The notes: generated by a model not told the origin, from the letters alone. Shown: positions 26,521 to 38,428, counted from the first letter of the stretch. The stretch: DNA of 64,000 bases from Nymphaea colorata (GCF_008831285.2 NC_045147.1:15602854-15666853), one strand, 5' to 3'. A program made the numbers and translations.

Positions 26521-27492
26521 TCAGAAATCCTTGAGCAGCTTTCTGACCTGCTCCAGAGTGACGAAGAGCATGACGGTGAAGGGCCCCTGCCTGGTGATGG
26601 TGGGTATGAAGCCCTTGTAGAGCGCCATCGGCCCCTCTGCTCTGATCGTCTTCAACGCGCAGTCCAGAGGCCCGGCGTATGGCGGCGCCTCCCCCGGCAC
26701 CACCTTCATGTTCATCACCCTCGTCTTGATCACATCCACCGGGTTCGAGGCCACGGCCGCCACGATCCCGGCGGCGAAGCTCGACGTGACGTGGGTGCCC
26801 AGCCCATCCCTCATCAGCCCGTTCCCAATGATCGCCTCCTTCGCGGAGTCGTACGTTGCCAGCTGCGACGCCGTCACCAGCATCGCTCTCTGGATCGTCA
26901 TCGACGAACCTCGCCACAGGCTCGTCACTCCTTCATTCTTCGCCATCCGGGAGATGGCGTTCCCCACGCTCGTGTAGTTCCGCCGCTGCTCCACCGGCAA
27001 CCGGCCGTCCGCCTGCATCCTCACCATGGCCACGTCGGCCGGGTTGCCTACAGCCGCCCCGATCCCGCCGGCCGCGAGCCCGCCCGCGATCTTCTGGACC
27101 AGGGTCAGGTTCCTGGTGGCTGGGTCGGAGTATTTCTCCTTGTAGATGTCGTACAGACCCATCCTGGTGGTGGAGTAGAGGGCTTGCCGCAGAACGGTGG
27201 CGGAGACGCCGTTAAGGAGCGCGGCAGGACCCTCTGTTCTTATGATCTTGACTCCGACGGAGATCGGTCCGACGCGGGGTGGCGGCGGAGGCGGGGGTGG
27301 GATGGTGGCAGTGGAGACGGAGGGGGAAGGGCCAGCGAAGGCCACAGCGGGGCGGAGGGTGGAGGCGGCGGCGGCGGCGGCAGCCTCGCCCTGTAGTTGC
27401 ATACGGACCTTGATGAGATCCAAAGGATGGGTGGAGACGCCGGCGACGACGGCGGCGATGCCTCCTTCAACGAAACTTTTGACACCACCCAT
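26521..27492 (-). CDS. DIC: Mitochondrial dicarboxylate carrier (DIC/PUMP5 type), intronless
   Basis: An inner-membrane mitochondrial carrier of 323 residues. By family it exchanges malate, succinate, oxaloacetate and similar dicarboxylates against phosphate or sulfate. It has three tandem carrier repeats with signatures HPLDLIKVRMQ (22-32), NPADVAMVRMQ (150-160) and NPVDVIKTRVM (250-260). The second lacks the usual basic residue, having A-M where the others have I-K. The N-terminus GGVKSFVEGGIAAVVAG matches plant DIC proteins, so the ATG at 27492 was preferred to an in-frame ATG 53 codons upstream whose extension is leader-like. The loop between helices 1 and 2 carries an Ala run and an 8-Pro run (65-72), matching the extended first loop of plant DICs. 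The gene is a single exon and very GC-rich, unlike its AT-rich surroundings. Confidence 0.93.
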   Translation of the reverse strand: MGGVKSFVEGGIAAVVAGVSTHPLDLIKVRMQLQGEAAAAAAASTLRPAVAFAGPSPSVSTATIPPPPPPPPRVGPISVGVKIIRTEGPAALLNGVSATVLRQALYSTTRMGLYDIYKEKYSDPATRNLTLVQKIAGGLAAGGIGAAVGNPADVAMVRMQADGRLPVEQRRNYTSVGNAISRMAKNEGVTSLWRGSSMTIQRAMLVTASQLATYDSAKEAIIGNGLMRDGLGTHVTSSFAAGIVAAVASNPVDVIKTRVMNMKVVPGEAPPYAGPLDCALKTIRAEGPMALYKGFIPTITRQGPFTVMLFVTLEQVRKLLKDF

Positions 27493-27910
27493 TTTTGTTA
27501 CCAACCGATGATCCGGCAATAAATCCCAATCCGGCCACACACAGGCACAAATCCACTGGTTGGGCTCTCTCTCTCTGTCGCCCTCTCTGTGTTTGAGGCC
27601 CAGCTGAAGAGGAAGAGAAGGTGGGCTCAGAGTTGAGTGGGGCGGTTTCACATGAGAGAGAAGGTGATAATGAGGAGGAAGACGCCAAAACTAGCAGGAG
27701 TGGGTGCAGTTCATCTCATCCCACTGGAGGCCATGAAATCAGAACGAAGAGCAGAGGCAGACAACCTCCAAATTCCAATCCAACAACTAGGCCTCTCTCC
27801 CAGACATGTATCCGCTGCTTAAATCTGCAGAAAGCGAGATCTGCAGAGAGAAAGAGGGAGAGAGAGAGAGCGCTAGCTGCTGTTGAAGGCTGGTAACAGA
27901 GGCAATGCCA

Positions 27911-27917
27911 ATTTATA
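27911..27917 (-). promoter_or_regulatory. TATA box of the dicarboxylate carrier gene
   Basis: The minus strand reads TATAAAT here, about 420 bases upstream of the carrier start codon. CT/GA-rich leader sequence follows (27836-27872, GAGA repeats on the plus strand). Position and context fit a core promoter giving a 5' leader of roughly 390 bases. Confidence 0.55.
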
Positions 27918-28061
27918 CTCTCGCTCTCTTTTTGTGAAAGTGAAAGAAAAGGAAAGAGAGTAATAAGGAAAGTCCGGGGAAGGAGCAGAGATGGTGAAAG
28001 AACGAAGGGTAAACGGTAAAGGCCCCACGGCATTGACGTCGTAAAGTCTCCCACTTCTCAA

Positions 28062-30520
28062 CGCGCTTTTATTTTAATCGCCTCGGCACCTGCAGACTTT
28101 CTTCTTCCACACGCTCTCTCGACTCTGCGAAAGCAAAAGCAGAAGCCCCGTCCTCCTTCCTCCCTTGACCTCGGAAAACCATGTTGGGAGCCTTCCTTGA
28201 TTGCCAAAGATTCAACAGCTCCAATTTTTCAGACCCGCAAGCTTTTAGGATCACAGAGGCATCTCCTATCTCGTGTCAGTAATCGGACTCTTTGATCCTG
28301 GAGTCTGATCTCAGAATGTAAGTTGGGCAGATCATGAAGTTTAGCATCGATCTCCTACAGAGTCGTCCTGATTTCTTGGCGTCATGGTATGACTGCGGAT
28401 TCATGCAATTTTGATGGCGTTATCGATGTCAGCAAGGAAGATATATCCAGTGATGGGTCCAGAATGGACGAACCATATTCAATTTTAACACGACGAACAG
28501 TTTTTTTTATTGGATTGACTATTCAAGTTGTATATTTACACATGAAACGTGCAGATCATAAGAAAAAACTCAACCACGTTTCGTTAGAAAAACAAGAAGA
28601 TCCGAACAATAGATCTTTGACTCCCGAAATGGAGCTAAATTTGATCGAGTGCATTCAAACTGACTTGGGAAGGAAATCAAAAATTGCAGGTCAGTGGGAA
28701 GCGCTTCCAGCAAAAGGGAGAATTCATTAGGACAGCGATTTTTTGTGGATCTTATGAGGGAGGTTATACTGTTCGAACGCCAGAAGGTGCTGGGTTTCAA
28801 AAGAAAAAAAATAGTTCCTTGGTCGTGATCGTGGCCTAGGCTCGACCATTCTCGTTGAACGACTCTCGGATCCGCTAATTGACGTCTTCTAGTTTTGACC
28901 CCTAGAAATCTGGAGAGCCCAAACACGCGTCCCTCTTTGTTCTTGTCACATTTATCCGTTTCTTTTTCTTTTTCATCATCAAATTATTTTTTAATATTTA
29001 TTTAGAAAAAAAATATTTCATATAATAAAACCCATGATCATAACCTTACACTTTCAAGATTTTTGCTTATTTTAAGTAGCTTTTAACTTGAGTATCACAA
29101 TTATTTACAATTCATAACAATAACATACCAAAATATAACAGTGGCCATGAGATTCCAACTTTCAATTCCTTGTATAGAGATGCAGAGTTCTTTAATTTAC
29201 TTTCACGAATGGTTAAAAAAAAACATTTTGAACTTAGAAAAGTTATAATTTTCAAGTAACAACAAAACTGATTGAATGTTGGCTGTATTGGGATGATTCA
29301 GAATCAAAGAAGTTGGGAAGGAGGGAGGCACTGGTTTCTCCATTTCCCTGCACCACCCATTTCCTGGGCCTACAAATTGACCTCCTTTCGTCTGCCATCC
29401 ACGAGCTAAATCCACTGACCCTGTAAATTATTCTTTTACTTCATCATTCATGGGCGGCAAACGTAGCCCCTTGTTTGATCTGCAAAGAAAATCAGTCTGC
29501 ACGGTCGAAACCTGTGGTCATTGTCACGCTTCACTGTTTTATTCATTTAGACAAAAAACAGTAGCGAACACAACATTTGAGTTGAAGGCTGTATTGTTGA
29601 ACAACCAAGCTTTAAGGCAAGTCAAAACCTTATATCTGCATAAATATATGACATTAAGAGTTTTATTTGGAATGAGATTTTCTCTAGGTAAACTGTTAAA
29701 AATAAATAAAAAAAAAAGATCTGTACTTAGCCATCTCAACGGCCCATTCTGTTGCGTAAGCTTTGATCTTATCGTCATACAAAAACAAAAAAAAAAGTTT
29801 CGAACACTTTCTTTTATGTGCAAACGAAACTGAGGTCATTAGTAGTGACAAAGGAAACTGAGATCACAAGTAGTGGCAAAATCCATCTCTACTTTCACTT
29901 TTCATTTCAAATTGATTCTTTTAAAGTGTTTTAATATTGTCATCTCAATTAAGATATATTTTTTTTTTGTTAATAAAGGTCGGGAGCCTACCCACCAGCA
30001 GACATGTAACGGCACAAGGTATTTGCTGCGAGCACAATTGGATAGGTTGCTGACCATGAAGGAAGTGACCAAAAGATGGGGTTTTCGAATTTCAGGAATA
30101 AAATAAACTGCAGTAGTTGGATGTGGATTTGCCTATTGCCACCAAGAATTTGAAAGAAAGTGTCGAAAAACAAGTGCTAGGTTTCCAGAATTTGAAAATC
30201 GATCGTTTCCTATATATCCTAAGAGTTTTCCATCATCGATGTAAAGGAAGAGATAAAAGGGATTTTTTCAATCCGTAAAAGTTCATTTCCTCTTCAATTC
30301 ATCTTTTTCCCTTTCCATATCTTCTTCTGATGATTTCACTCAAGACCATACAACAAAAATGAGGAGATGATGGAACGGCTAAGAAAATATGGACGTGACA
30401 CTGGTTTCTGTTCATTTTTCATTTGACATCTTATATATCAAAAATAAAGTGGAAGATCTAGATTAGTTTGAAGCACAACCTTCAACACAGTGAAAGAAGC
30501 TTTGGGCAGTAGAATGGCAG
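28062..30520. other. Intergenic region upstream of the carrier gene; leader-like block at 28080-28330
   Basis: The first 250 bases are relatively GC-rich and contain a short plus-strand frame (ATG at 28181, 33 codons) diverging from the carrier gene. It could be a truncated first exon or a transcribed leader, but no protein family is evident. A 113-codon frame at 28389-28730 is overlapped by an equally long antisense frame and has no recognisable domain. From 28980 onward the DNA is AT-rich without features I can support. Confidence 0.4.
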
Positions 30521-30524
30521 GGTT

Positions 30525-30655
30525 TTAGGTGAGCGAGGGGTTAATCCCACTGCTCGAGTGAAGGCCGAAGCCCCTTCACGCTCCTCCCACCCTCTTTTTC
30601 TTTATCCCCTATGGTTTAGAGCTGTTTTATGGTGCTTCGAGATAGACGCCCTTGC
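30525..30655 (+). repeat. Dispersed repeat, copy 1
   Basis: Shares an ordered set of blocks with 37955-38085: GTGAGCGA, ATCCCA, GTGAAG, AAGCC, then a second conserved block ending GATAGACGCCCTT (here) versus GAACGAGACACCCTTT (there). The shared structure suggests two old copies of one interspersed repeat. No terminal repeats were identified. Confidence 0.4.
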
Positions 30656-31850
30656 TATGCACTATTTATATATCAGTGTCTCTTTTTTGCAGCACACAGG
30701 TTGACGCCACAGGAGTTTGGAGAATGGCTGCCTACCAATATCGCTCCAGTTATTGCACCAACCCCCTTGGGATTTGATCATGACCGTAATGAAAATATAA
30801 TCTGGGGTTTGATCAAGACTAGAACAAAAGTATATTTTTGGGATTATTTGGCAGCATCAATATCAATACCATGTGAGTGTTTTATGAATTGGACCTAAAG
30901 ACTCAGATAGATTCATGATACATTATAATTAGTATGTCATGAACCTACCTCAATTTTTAGAAGCAGATTTATTCGACATTCACATATTGCCCCTGCGGCC
31001 AAACAATTCTTTAGGATATGTTCGATAACATAAGCAATATATTCTATTGGACATAGCATCCCATAAATGCGCACTCTATGTTCTCTGCAATTTTTCATCT
31101 ACAATAACTTGCTAATTAACACAAAATCAACTTTTTTTTATGTACAAAAAAATTGAGTAAGTATGCATTCGACCAAAAAAAAAAAAAAACACATTTGACT
31201 TCGTTTTGGATGTGGAGAAAAGCAAATGGACGTGCAGCCGCTATCTTATGCCAACCACACAAAATTTTTCCTCGCAACTGATTGGCATGACTTTTTGTCT
31301 TGGTATCTTTTGTCTATTCTAAAATGTATGAACAAGAGAAGGCGACAAGAAAAATCAAACAAAGGAGAAAAAGGAAGGGACTAACAGCGTAATGGATCAA
31401 GCCATCAACGTATGGAACGAGTCCTTGCTTAAGCCGAGAACATTTTCCAAGTTAGGTGGCTAACATGAAGAGGCATTTTTATAATTTTATGAGGAAATTT
31501 TGTTGGGATCGACGTTTTCCTGTTTGAAGAAGGGTCTTTCATTTAACCAGTAGTGGACAATTTAATCATTCCTGCTCATAACACATGGTTCTTTGTATAA
31601 CTTGCTTCAACTTAGAGTTACCTCAAAACATAGTTTTGGTAATATAACAATTGAAGAATTCTTTCTATGTAGAAACCAAATGGAGAGTACTAATCTAAAT
31701 CATATGAATACTGGTGCAGGTATGGGTATGATAGTTTTGAAAAATGTGGGTACTGGGACATAGTAGTGTATATATAATATATATACAAAATCCAAAGAAG
31801 AATTAACCATTTTGTTAAAAAAAAAAGAGTTTAATGCAATTTTAATAAGG

Positions 31851-31889
<39 letters not shown>

Positions 31890-33475
31890 CAGGAATTGGC
31901 TGCTTATGAATCCCACCCCAACTATTGCAGTAATGCTATCGAGAGACAAACAACATCGAGCTTTTGATGCCATCTATTGTGGAAAGTATTATGGGTCATT
32001 GTCTATCGGCCAATGAGTACAAACTTTGGGGAATGCACATGCGACACAGGCCAACATAAATTGCTTGTTTAAATACGAGTATCTCATATTCTCATTTGCT
32101 AATTTACATACTGTTGCCTTTTAGCTATTGAGTTTTTGAAGGTGTACAAACATACAGCCCCGTATCCGCTAGTGCATTTAAATAAAATAAAGAGAAAATT
32201 ATAAAAAAGCAGCTCAATTTTTGATGTATTTACAGAAAAAGGCACTTGCTATTCTAAAAATTACAGCCGCAGCTTAAGTTTGCAAATTAATTCATGTATA
32301 TAAAAAGGATAAGAATATATCTAAAAACTGACCCTACTTCTAATAATAATAAAAAAAAAGCTTTAAACATAGAGTTTTTGACAATTCATTTTTTTAAGCC
32401 GGTGATTCATGGTTTGTTTAACTGTGATTTTCACTTTTCTACTTAGAGAGCATAACAGATAACCGGCTGTCATGGTCAATGAATATCTCAAAAATATGAT
32501 ATTGTTGACGAACTGACTTTAAAAATGTGATTTGTAAATTGTTTTTTAGAGATCAAGTTGTCGCTATTTTAGGGGGGAAATAACCTCCTTTTTTTGAATA
32601 AAATTCAATATTTTCTATGGTACTGAAGCGTGTGATTGTGAATTATTTTACAAACCCAGAGAGTAATTTGTAATTCCCAAACTTTAGGCACTGATTTGCA
32701 TGTAATTACTTTAAAATTCAAGATGTTATCTGTAAATTTCACAAAAATAAAACTATATACCAAAATACTTTTAATATTTGATTATGTAAGCCAATGCATA
32801 TAGTTTTAACGTATATTATATTTCAAACACATTGGTCATGGATCCCATTCCAGAATGGTACAGTTGCAGACAAAGCAAGTAAAATAAAATAAAATAAAAA
32901 CAAAAAAACAAAAAGGAAGAGAGTGAGAGTGGGAAATGAACTGAGAAAAGACAAACAGACAATGGAAACTAAAATCTTTGCATTTTATAATGCTTGAGAA
33001 AATAGCAACTTACTGCTTACATTTGCAGCAAAGACGTGGGGCATTGGCCTGCTCGTTGCTTTCTGCGCCGCATTTCTTAAAGAATTTGAATGGAGTGTGG
33101 CGTAAGCTGTGACGTAAATTGACTGCATCGTGCCAATGATTTGAAGAAGTGCGGCCATTTGCTTCCTTCTCCTGAAATGACGAGAGAAGTGAACTAGTTT
33201 TCATTGGGCAACTGAGTCTGAGGGAAAGTTTGATGATTTGATATTTGTTCTTAGTTAGTTTATTCTGAAGAAGTTGTGGGTTTTCATTCAAGCCCTATCA
33301 GAAATTTTTAAAAAAATCATGAAAATTTGTCACGTTACTTGTGTTAGAGAAGCTACTATGAATTTTTATGGCAACATTTGATTGAATCTTGCATGATGCA
33401 GACTCCTGAGTTCTTCAAGAAAACAAAGTTGCTCTAAATGATAGAAAAAGATATATATGACTACCATTATGTTGT
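30656..33475. other. AT-rich intergenic region
   Basis: A frame at 30629-30898 has no recognised family. Near 30900-30970 is a copy of the TTCATGA / CCTACCTCAATTTTT dispersed sequence. A long AT dinucleotide run is listed separately. The remainder is low-complexity AT-rich DNA with no gene signal. Confidence 0.45.
31853..31887. repeat. (AT)n microsatellite
   Basis: 35 bases of uninterrupted alternating A and T. Confidence 0.95.
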
Positions 33476-33477
33476 TC

Positions 33478-33590
33478 AGCACAGCTGGTTAGGGCCCTAA
33501 CAGTAGGTAGCTGGCTGGCCATGAGTTCGAATTTTATTAGACAGCTCAAATCAACAAGTCTTTATTTTTAAGTTTTACTGTTTGTTGGGG
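33478..33590 (+). mobile_element. tRNA-like SINE fragment
   Basis: A GGTTAGGGCC box is followed about 35 bases later by GAGTTCGAATT (33523-33533), which resembles the A and B boxes of an internal Pol III promoter. The region lacks a full tRNA cloverleaf and is followed by AT-rich sequence. It is probably a decayed SINE head; the family relationship to the copies at 37.2 and 47.5 kb is uncertain. Confidence 0.4.
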
Positions 33591-34593
33591 AGGCTAATGC
33601 AGGGCATTTGATAGTATTGGATTTGCGATCCGGGATAATTTGAGATAATTGAAAATCTCAAATTTGCAGATTTTTACGTCAGACACCCCACCCGCCACAA
33701 AATCCGACCTCAAATTTCAGGTTTTAGTCACAAACTAAGAATCTCAAAAACTTGTTTTCACATAGTGGTAAAATTTGGTGTTTGTTTTCGCTGTGGGCTA
33801 TATGTAAAAGGGATATGATATCTCAGATCTGATATCCGAGGCTATTATCAAAGGTTAAGTTAATGTGGTCAGATTTTTCTTAAATAAAAGTTGAAAAATG
33901 TTGACAGTTCAACCGCAAAGGTGCATATTTCAAGATAATAAGGTATGGGTATACTTATCTCGAGATTTTGCTCTTCAAAGAGACAAGTATCTAGTTTGTT
34001 TTCCATGAGCATTATGTCTCTACATCTTAAGTGGTAAGCGCAGTACCTAAGTAAAAGGTGCACCGTTGCCATTGCCGACATCGACGTAGCCCAATATCCT
34101 GATCTTAAAACGATATTTTGCTATGAAAATTGTTTATTTTAACATTTGATGCTGAAAAGTAAGGAGACAAAGTATGGGCAATTATTTTTGAACAAGGTTG
34201 GTTAAGCGAAAGTTATCTCCTAACTCCATTTTTTTAATAAACAAATATGTCTTTGGACGCATTGTGGTTCGCTTTATGTACTTCATTATCACTGACAAGT
34301 GACAACTAGACATATATAATTTGTATCGATTATTTGAAGAAGGTACTTTGAAAGCATGCCTTACCTTTGATGGTTATTAAAAAATGATGCGTTTAAGCAC
34401 GAGTTTTTTTCGTTTAACAACCATTTTACAGGTAATTTTTGCATTTAACAGCCTCTTTTACAAGCGATTCAACAGTTAAATGTGACATAATCGAACCTAA
34501 GCTCCTGTTTCTCCTACCCCCATAGAAGCAAATATAAGATGTAAAAGCTCAGTATATATTTTCACCTCTCCATGAAAAAAGATTCACTTATGT

Positions 34594-34625
<32 letters not shown>

Positions 34626-34630
34626 CACAC
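34594..34630. repeat. (CA)n microsatellite, interrupted
   Basis: CA dinucleotides with a single TATA interruption at about 34608-34610. Confidence 0.95.
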
Positions 34631-34968
34631 GGAAGCTAAAAGAAGAAGATCTATAAAAGTGACCATATCTTTAGCCTATGTAACTTCAGTCCAGACTAAA
34701 GTGATTTCACCAGTTTTATGTTTTTATTTTCTGCCAACCTAACCTGTGTGTTTGATATATTTGATTATCTAACCTTTCTAGATTATCAAACTTGTCTGTC
34801 CCACTTACTTGGGAGTTGGGACCTGACACTCCATTAGCCTTTATATAATAAAAAAACAGACATTACCAAATGAATGAGAATTTGGAGAAGGGGAAGTAAA
34901 ATGCCATTTCGTCTTCCATAGTTCCAAATAGAGAGGTCAGAGGTGTTTCTTTATGTAAGAATCTGTAA

Positions 34969-35277
34969 GGGGTATTTGATTGCTTCAGTATGACATTTGA
35001 GGTGGTGATCTGATATCCCAAGACTTCAAATCCTTGATTCCTGATAAGGAATAGAAATTTTTTGTTTGAAAGATGCATAGAATACAATATGAATTTGCAG
35101 TATTTGCGTTTTAAAATCTATATATGGATCTCAACTCGAGTTTTTCTTTCTCTAACTTGAGATCCATGCACTCGAACCACAATAAAAAAGTCTTAAAGCT
35201 GCGTTCTCAAAGCTGCAGTTTTCAAGAACTATAGATTTTAAGGAGAGCCGCAACTAAAATCAGACATCAAATGCTCC
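34969..35277. mobile_element. MITE-like element with imperfect GGGGYATTTGAT ends
   Basis: The left end reads GGGGTATTTGATTG and the right end, reverse-complemented, reads GGAGCATTTGATGT. The interior is AT-rich and non-coding. The terminal motif resembles the CGTTTGATG ends of the elements at 24.1 and 59.7 kb. No clear target duplication: TAA on the left, TTT on the right. Confidence 0.5.
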
Positions 35278-36006
35278 TTTTACACAAGAAATTAACAGCA
35301 CCAGACGAGTTCTAAAGGTGGCAAGAGTACATAATCCTAACGCTGCCCCAACATTGCCTGTAGTTATATTTGATGAAGTGAATCAGTGCTAATGAATTGG
35401 ATCGGTGTGGTGCAAACTATGTAGAGAGCATTCGGATCGATTCATGTGAATTGGATCATTCACCATCTTATCTACTATCTCCCCCATCGTTGGTACTTGG
35501 CATTAAGAATAAGGTGCGAGTGTTTTATGAATCGGCTCCAAAATTGAGGTAGATGCATGGAACATTTGAACAAGTGTCTCATGAACCTATGTCAAAGTAG
35601 CTTCAGTCAAGAAGATTTGGATTTCTCAACCGGCATTCAATCCACCAACAAAGTTTGTTTAGAATTTTCTGGAAGTGGGTTTTGTGTGAAATCTGGGGAC
35701 ATGATCCGCCAAAATAACTTGGGCTCCAAAACTGGTTTAGGATCCAAATTCTGGATCTCGTCTACACAGTGAGGTTTGGAATTATGTCCTATTCGATTCC
35801 TAAGAGTAGGGGCAGGGGCTAGGCCGTGGCTCCACCCTAGCTAAGTAAAAAAAAATTACATTAAAAATTTTGAAAATTTGTAGTTGTCTAATATATTTTT
35901 TGTATTCTGATTTAGTTTAGCCATACCCAGATAAATTCGTTGGACCGTTTGGCTCGATCTAACGATCATTCGGCCCGCCCCTAAAAAAATCCTAGCATTG
36001 ACAAAC

Positions 36007-36210
36007 GTTGGTATTGAGTTGAAGGGTATTTAATATGGTTTTCTCTCTTTCTCTCTCTTTTGGATCTGGATCCATCTATCATGAGTTGGAGCAGCTGGAT
36101 CTGAAACCAATTCCAACCGAGGCACGATACACCCGTTGTACTGGGTTGAGGGGCATTTAATGTGCTTTATTCTCTCTCTCCCTCTTCCTCTCTCTCTCTC
36201 TCCTCCACAG
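36007..36210 (+). repeat. Imperfect direct duplication, period about 127 bp
   Basis: Two copies starting at about 36007 and 36134 share GTTG, GGGTATTTAAT/GGGCATTTAAT, TGGTTT/TGCTTT and a following TCTCTC-rich tract. No coding potential is evident. Confidence 0.5.
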
Positions 36211-36691
36211 TTAATTATGAAAAAAAATAAAAAAGGTTGAAGGTGTCTGCACCTTAGATTATGGAGTGGAAGAAAAGGCAACAGAGAATAGAGAGAAAGA
36301 TTGTTCTGCCAAACGTACTGTACGCCTGAATACTGACCAACTCTTGCAGTTCAAAGGCTCTCTGTTTTTTCTTCCCACAAGAGTCCAAGAAGAAGTCTTC
36401 TCTATTACTTGATCATCAGAAAATAGGTTTTTTTTCTTTCCACAAAATTAATCAGCAATCAACTTTAGAAATCACTCCTAAATTAAGATCTGTCGTGGTT
36501 GCAAGCATACTGATGTTCTTTTCAGATCATGCAATTTAAAAACATTCCTTTCAAAAACTCAACGTTCTTCTCATCAGAACATGATCGACTTTCGTCATTA
36601 ATTTTGGATGGTTTGACACGTGAATACAGATGCCGGGGCATTTCCATGCAATATGGAATGTGCTAAATCTACTAAAATAAAAAGACAACAT

Positions 36692-36893
36692 CTTTAGGGT
36701 TGCGTTTGATAAGCTTCCAAGTTGCATAAAAAGGTGTGTTTCTGAAGATCATCAATTTAAACAAATTAAGACCCTCTCAGTAGCATGGATTTTAAATTCA
36801 TGTCACCTTTTAAAACTATGGACTTAAGATCAATCCATGGATTTGAGATCTATGTGGATCACAGAGCCGTTGTGAAACAAACACAACCTAAAG
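36692..36893. mobile_element. MITE-like element, about 200 bp
   Basis: The left end CTTTAGGGTTGCGTTTGAT and the reverse complement of the right end CTTTAGGTTGTGTTTGTTT form an imperfect terminal inverted repeat with one indel. The interior holds ATCCATGGATTTGAGATC-type palindromic sequence. No protein-coding content. The target duplication is unclear. Confidence 0.5.
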
Positions 36894-37129
36894 AAATCTT
36901 TGTCTAAAAGTGGGAGTTAGAAAGTAAATCTGATTACATTAAATATTTGTGAAAAATCACAAAAGACATGAATTGCTATTTGCTTTAAAATCAATGCATG
37001 TTTTCTTTTGATGGGGACTGGATCACACTTTGTGAGCTTTTCGAGTGAGCATTTCTCGGGCAAAAGCAGAAGCTGCTTGATGAAGGGTTGAAGCTTTCCA
37101 CTCTTCCCTCACTCCAGGGACCATAGGCT

Positions 37130-37310
37130 GCTCCGGGAACTATGTTGATATATAGTATACTCATCAATTAGAGCATTGACATATAGTATATTCATCAACT
37201 AGAGTGTTGCAGTCAGTATTTGTAGTTATTTAGAATAACACATATGAGAATCGAACTGACGATCTGATTCTCACCAGTGTGTCAGCTCAACCAGCAATGC
37301 TATACCCCTC
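37130..37310 (-). mobile_element. tRNA-derived SINE-like element
   Basis: On the minus strand the element starts GGGGTATAGCATTGCTGG and has a B-box-like AGTTCGATTCT at 37247-37257, about 40 bases further on. The head aligns with the plus-strand copy at 47539 (GGGGTATAACATAACTGG). The 3' body contains two 31-bp direct repeats (starting at 37145 and 37176) with the theme TTGAYATATAGTATA. Confidence 0.6.
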
Positions 37311-37954
37311 AAGACTGTGAGCTTTACTTTTATTGCGAACCAGATAGTTAACATCCAAAACAATCCCTTTGGTTTCCATGGAGGTTTTGCCTAATGCAGA
37401 GAGAAAGAAGCTTGCAACCGAAGACAGAAACATTGCAAGAAGAATGGTCCAGCACTGTGAAAGCTGACCATATGGCCACCGATTCATGAATATCCTGGCA
37501 GCCATGATCGAAGAGTAAAGACGAGTGCGATTCAAGGAAGATCTTGCTTTTTTCTTGTCTTGCTTGCTAAACTAAAAATGCCCCCATCGATGTTATGCAT
37601 TCTCCGCCATATAAATCCTCCTCATTAAGCCGAGAAATACAATATCAAGCGGCTACCTTTTGAAATTTTCATTTCAAGAAGTACCCAAAGAGCCTACTAG
37701 GCACTGGTAGCTTGCTGTTATAAAGTAAATGGGACGCCTTTAGAATGGAAATCAATATAAAAGTGACCCCTCGTTATTGTTCAAATGGTCTATAGATATC
37801 CTTGACCGTTATGGATGGGGTGAAAAAAGTTCTAAGGGGTGTAGTGTTGGTCCTGTTGAAAGTTCCGTCGTGATTTGGATTTGGATTCATGTTGGTGCTA
37901 TTCCTCTACAAACAATGGATGCATGACACTTTACTTGATGGGAGTTTCTTTCGA

Positions 37955-38085
37955 GTGAGCGATAGGATCAATCCCATCGCCCGAAGTGAAGCCCAAAGCC
38001 ACCCCCCCCCCCCCCCCCCCCCGCCAATTGCCAATGCCTTCGGGGTCCTGAGTTGCATCGTGTCAGTGATAGAACGAGACACCCT
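37955..38085 (+). repeat. Dispersed repeat, copy 2, interrupted by poly-C
   Basis: Second copy of the repeat described at 30525-30655 (GTGAGCGATAGGATCAATCC, then GTGAAGCCCAAAGCC). A 21-base C run sits where copy 1 has the short CCCCTTC segment, so the run probably grew inside the repeat. Confidence 0.4.
38002..38022. repeat. Poly-C tract (21 C)
   Basis: Twenty-one consecutive C residues on the plus strand. Long homopolymeric C/G runs are rare in plant DNA and can form G-quadruplex or i-motif structures. Length is also prone to sequencing error. Confidence 0.9.
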
Positions 38086-38428
38086 TTAACTTGGATGTCG
38101 CGCCCTACCACCTTCAGTGATGAGAGTTTCTTTCACTACCCAAGTCCTGCATGACACTTTACTATCACTCGCCACTCAGGTCCTGAAACAGTCTTGGACC
38201 CTGAGAGTGGGGAAGGAGTTAGTTTCAACATCTCATCATATCCCCATGGATGGGAGTGAAATCCATGGTAGGAATTTTCACCGCAACCTACATCGGAACT
38301 TTGAACAATATAATTTCATCCAAACCGCCATAATCGAACTTTTTGGTGAGCGTACTAGACATTGCATTAGGCAACAAAAATTAACTCTTTCCAAAACCCC
38401 ATCCAACCCAAAGAACAGTTTGGTAACG

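Noticed and set aside
26218..27396. 392-codon plus-strand frame across the dicarboxylate carrier
   Set aside because: Shadow of the GC-rich minus-strand gene; the protein is Arg/His/Gly-rich with no family features.
27493..27651. 53-residue N-terminal extension of the carrier from an upstream in-frame ATG
   Set aside because: Plant DIC proteins begin at the MGGVKSF-type start, and the extension reads like translated leader.
28389..28926. Possible small gene with overlapping plus (113 codons) and minus (118 codons) frames
   Set aside because: Neither has a recognisable domain or splice/promoter support. Mutual overlap argues against both.
33523..33533. A functional tRNA gene
   Set aside because: Only B-box-like and A-box-like words are present, with no cloverleaf or acceptor stem; treated as a SINE-like relic.
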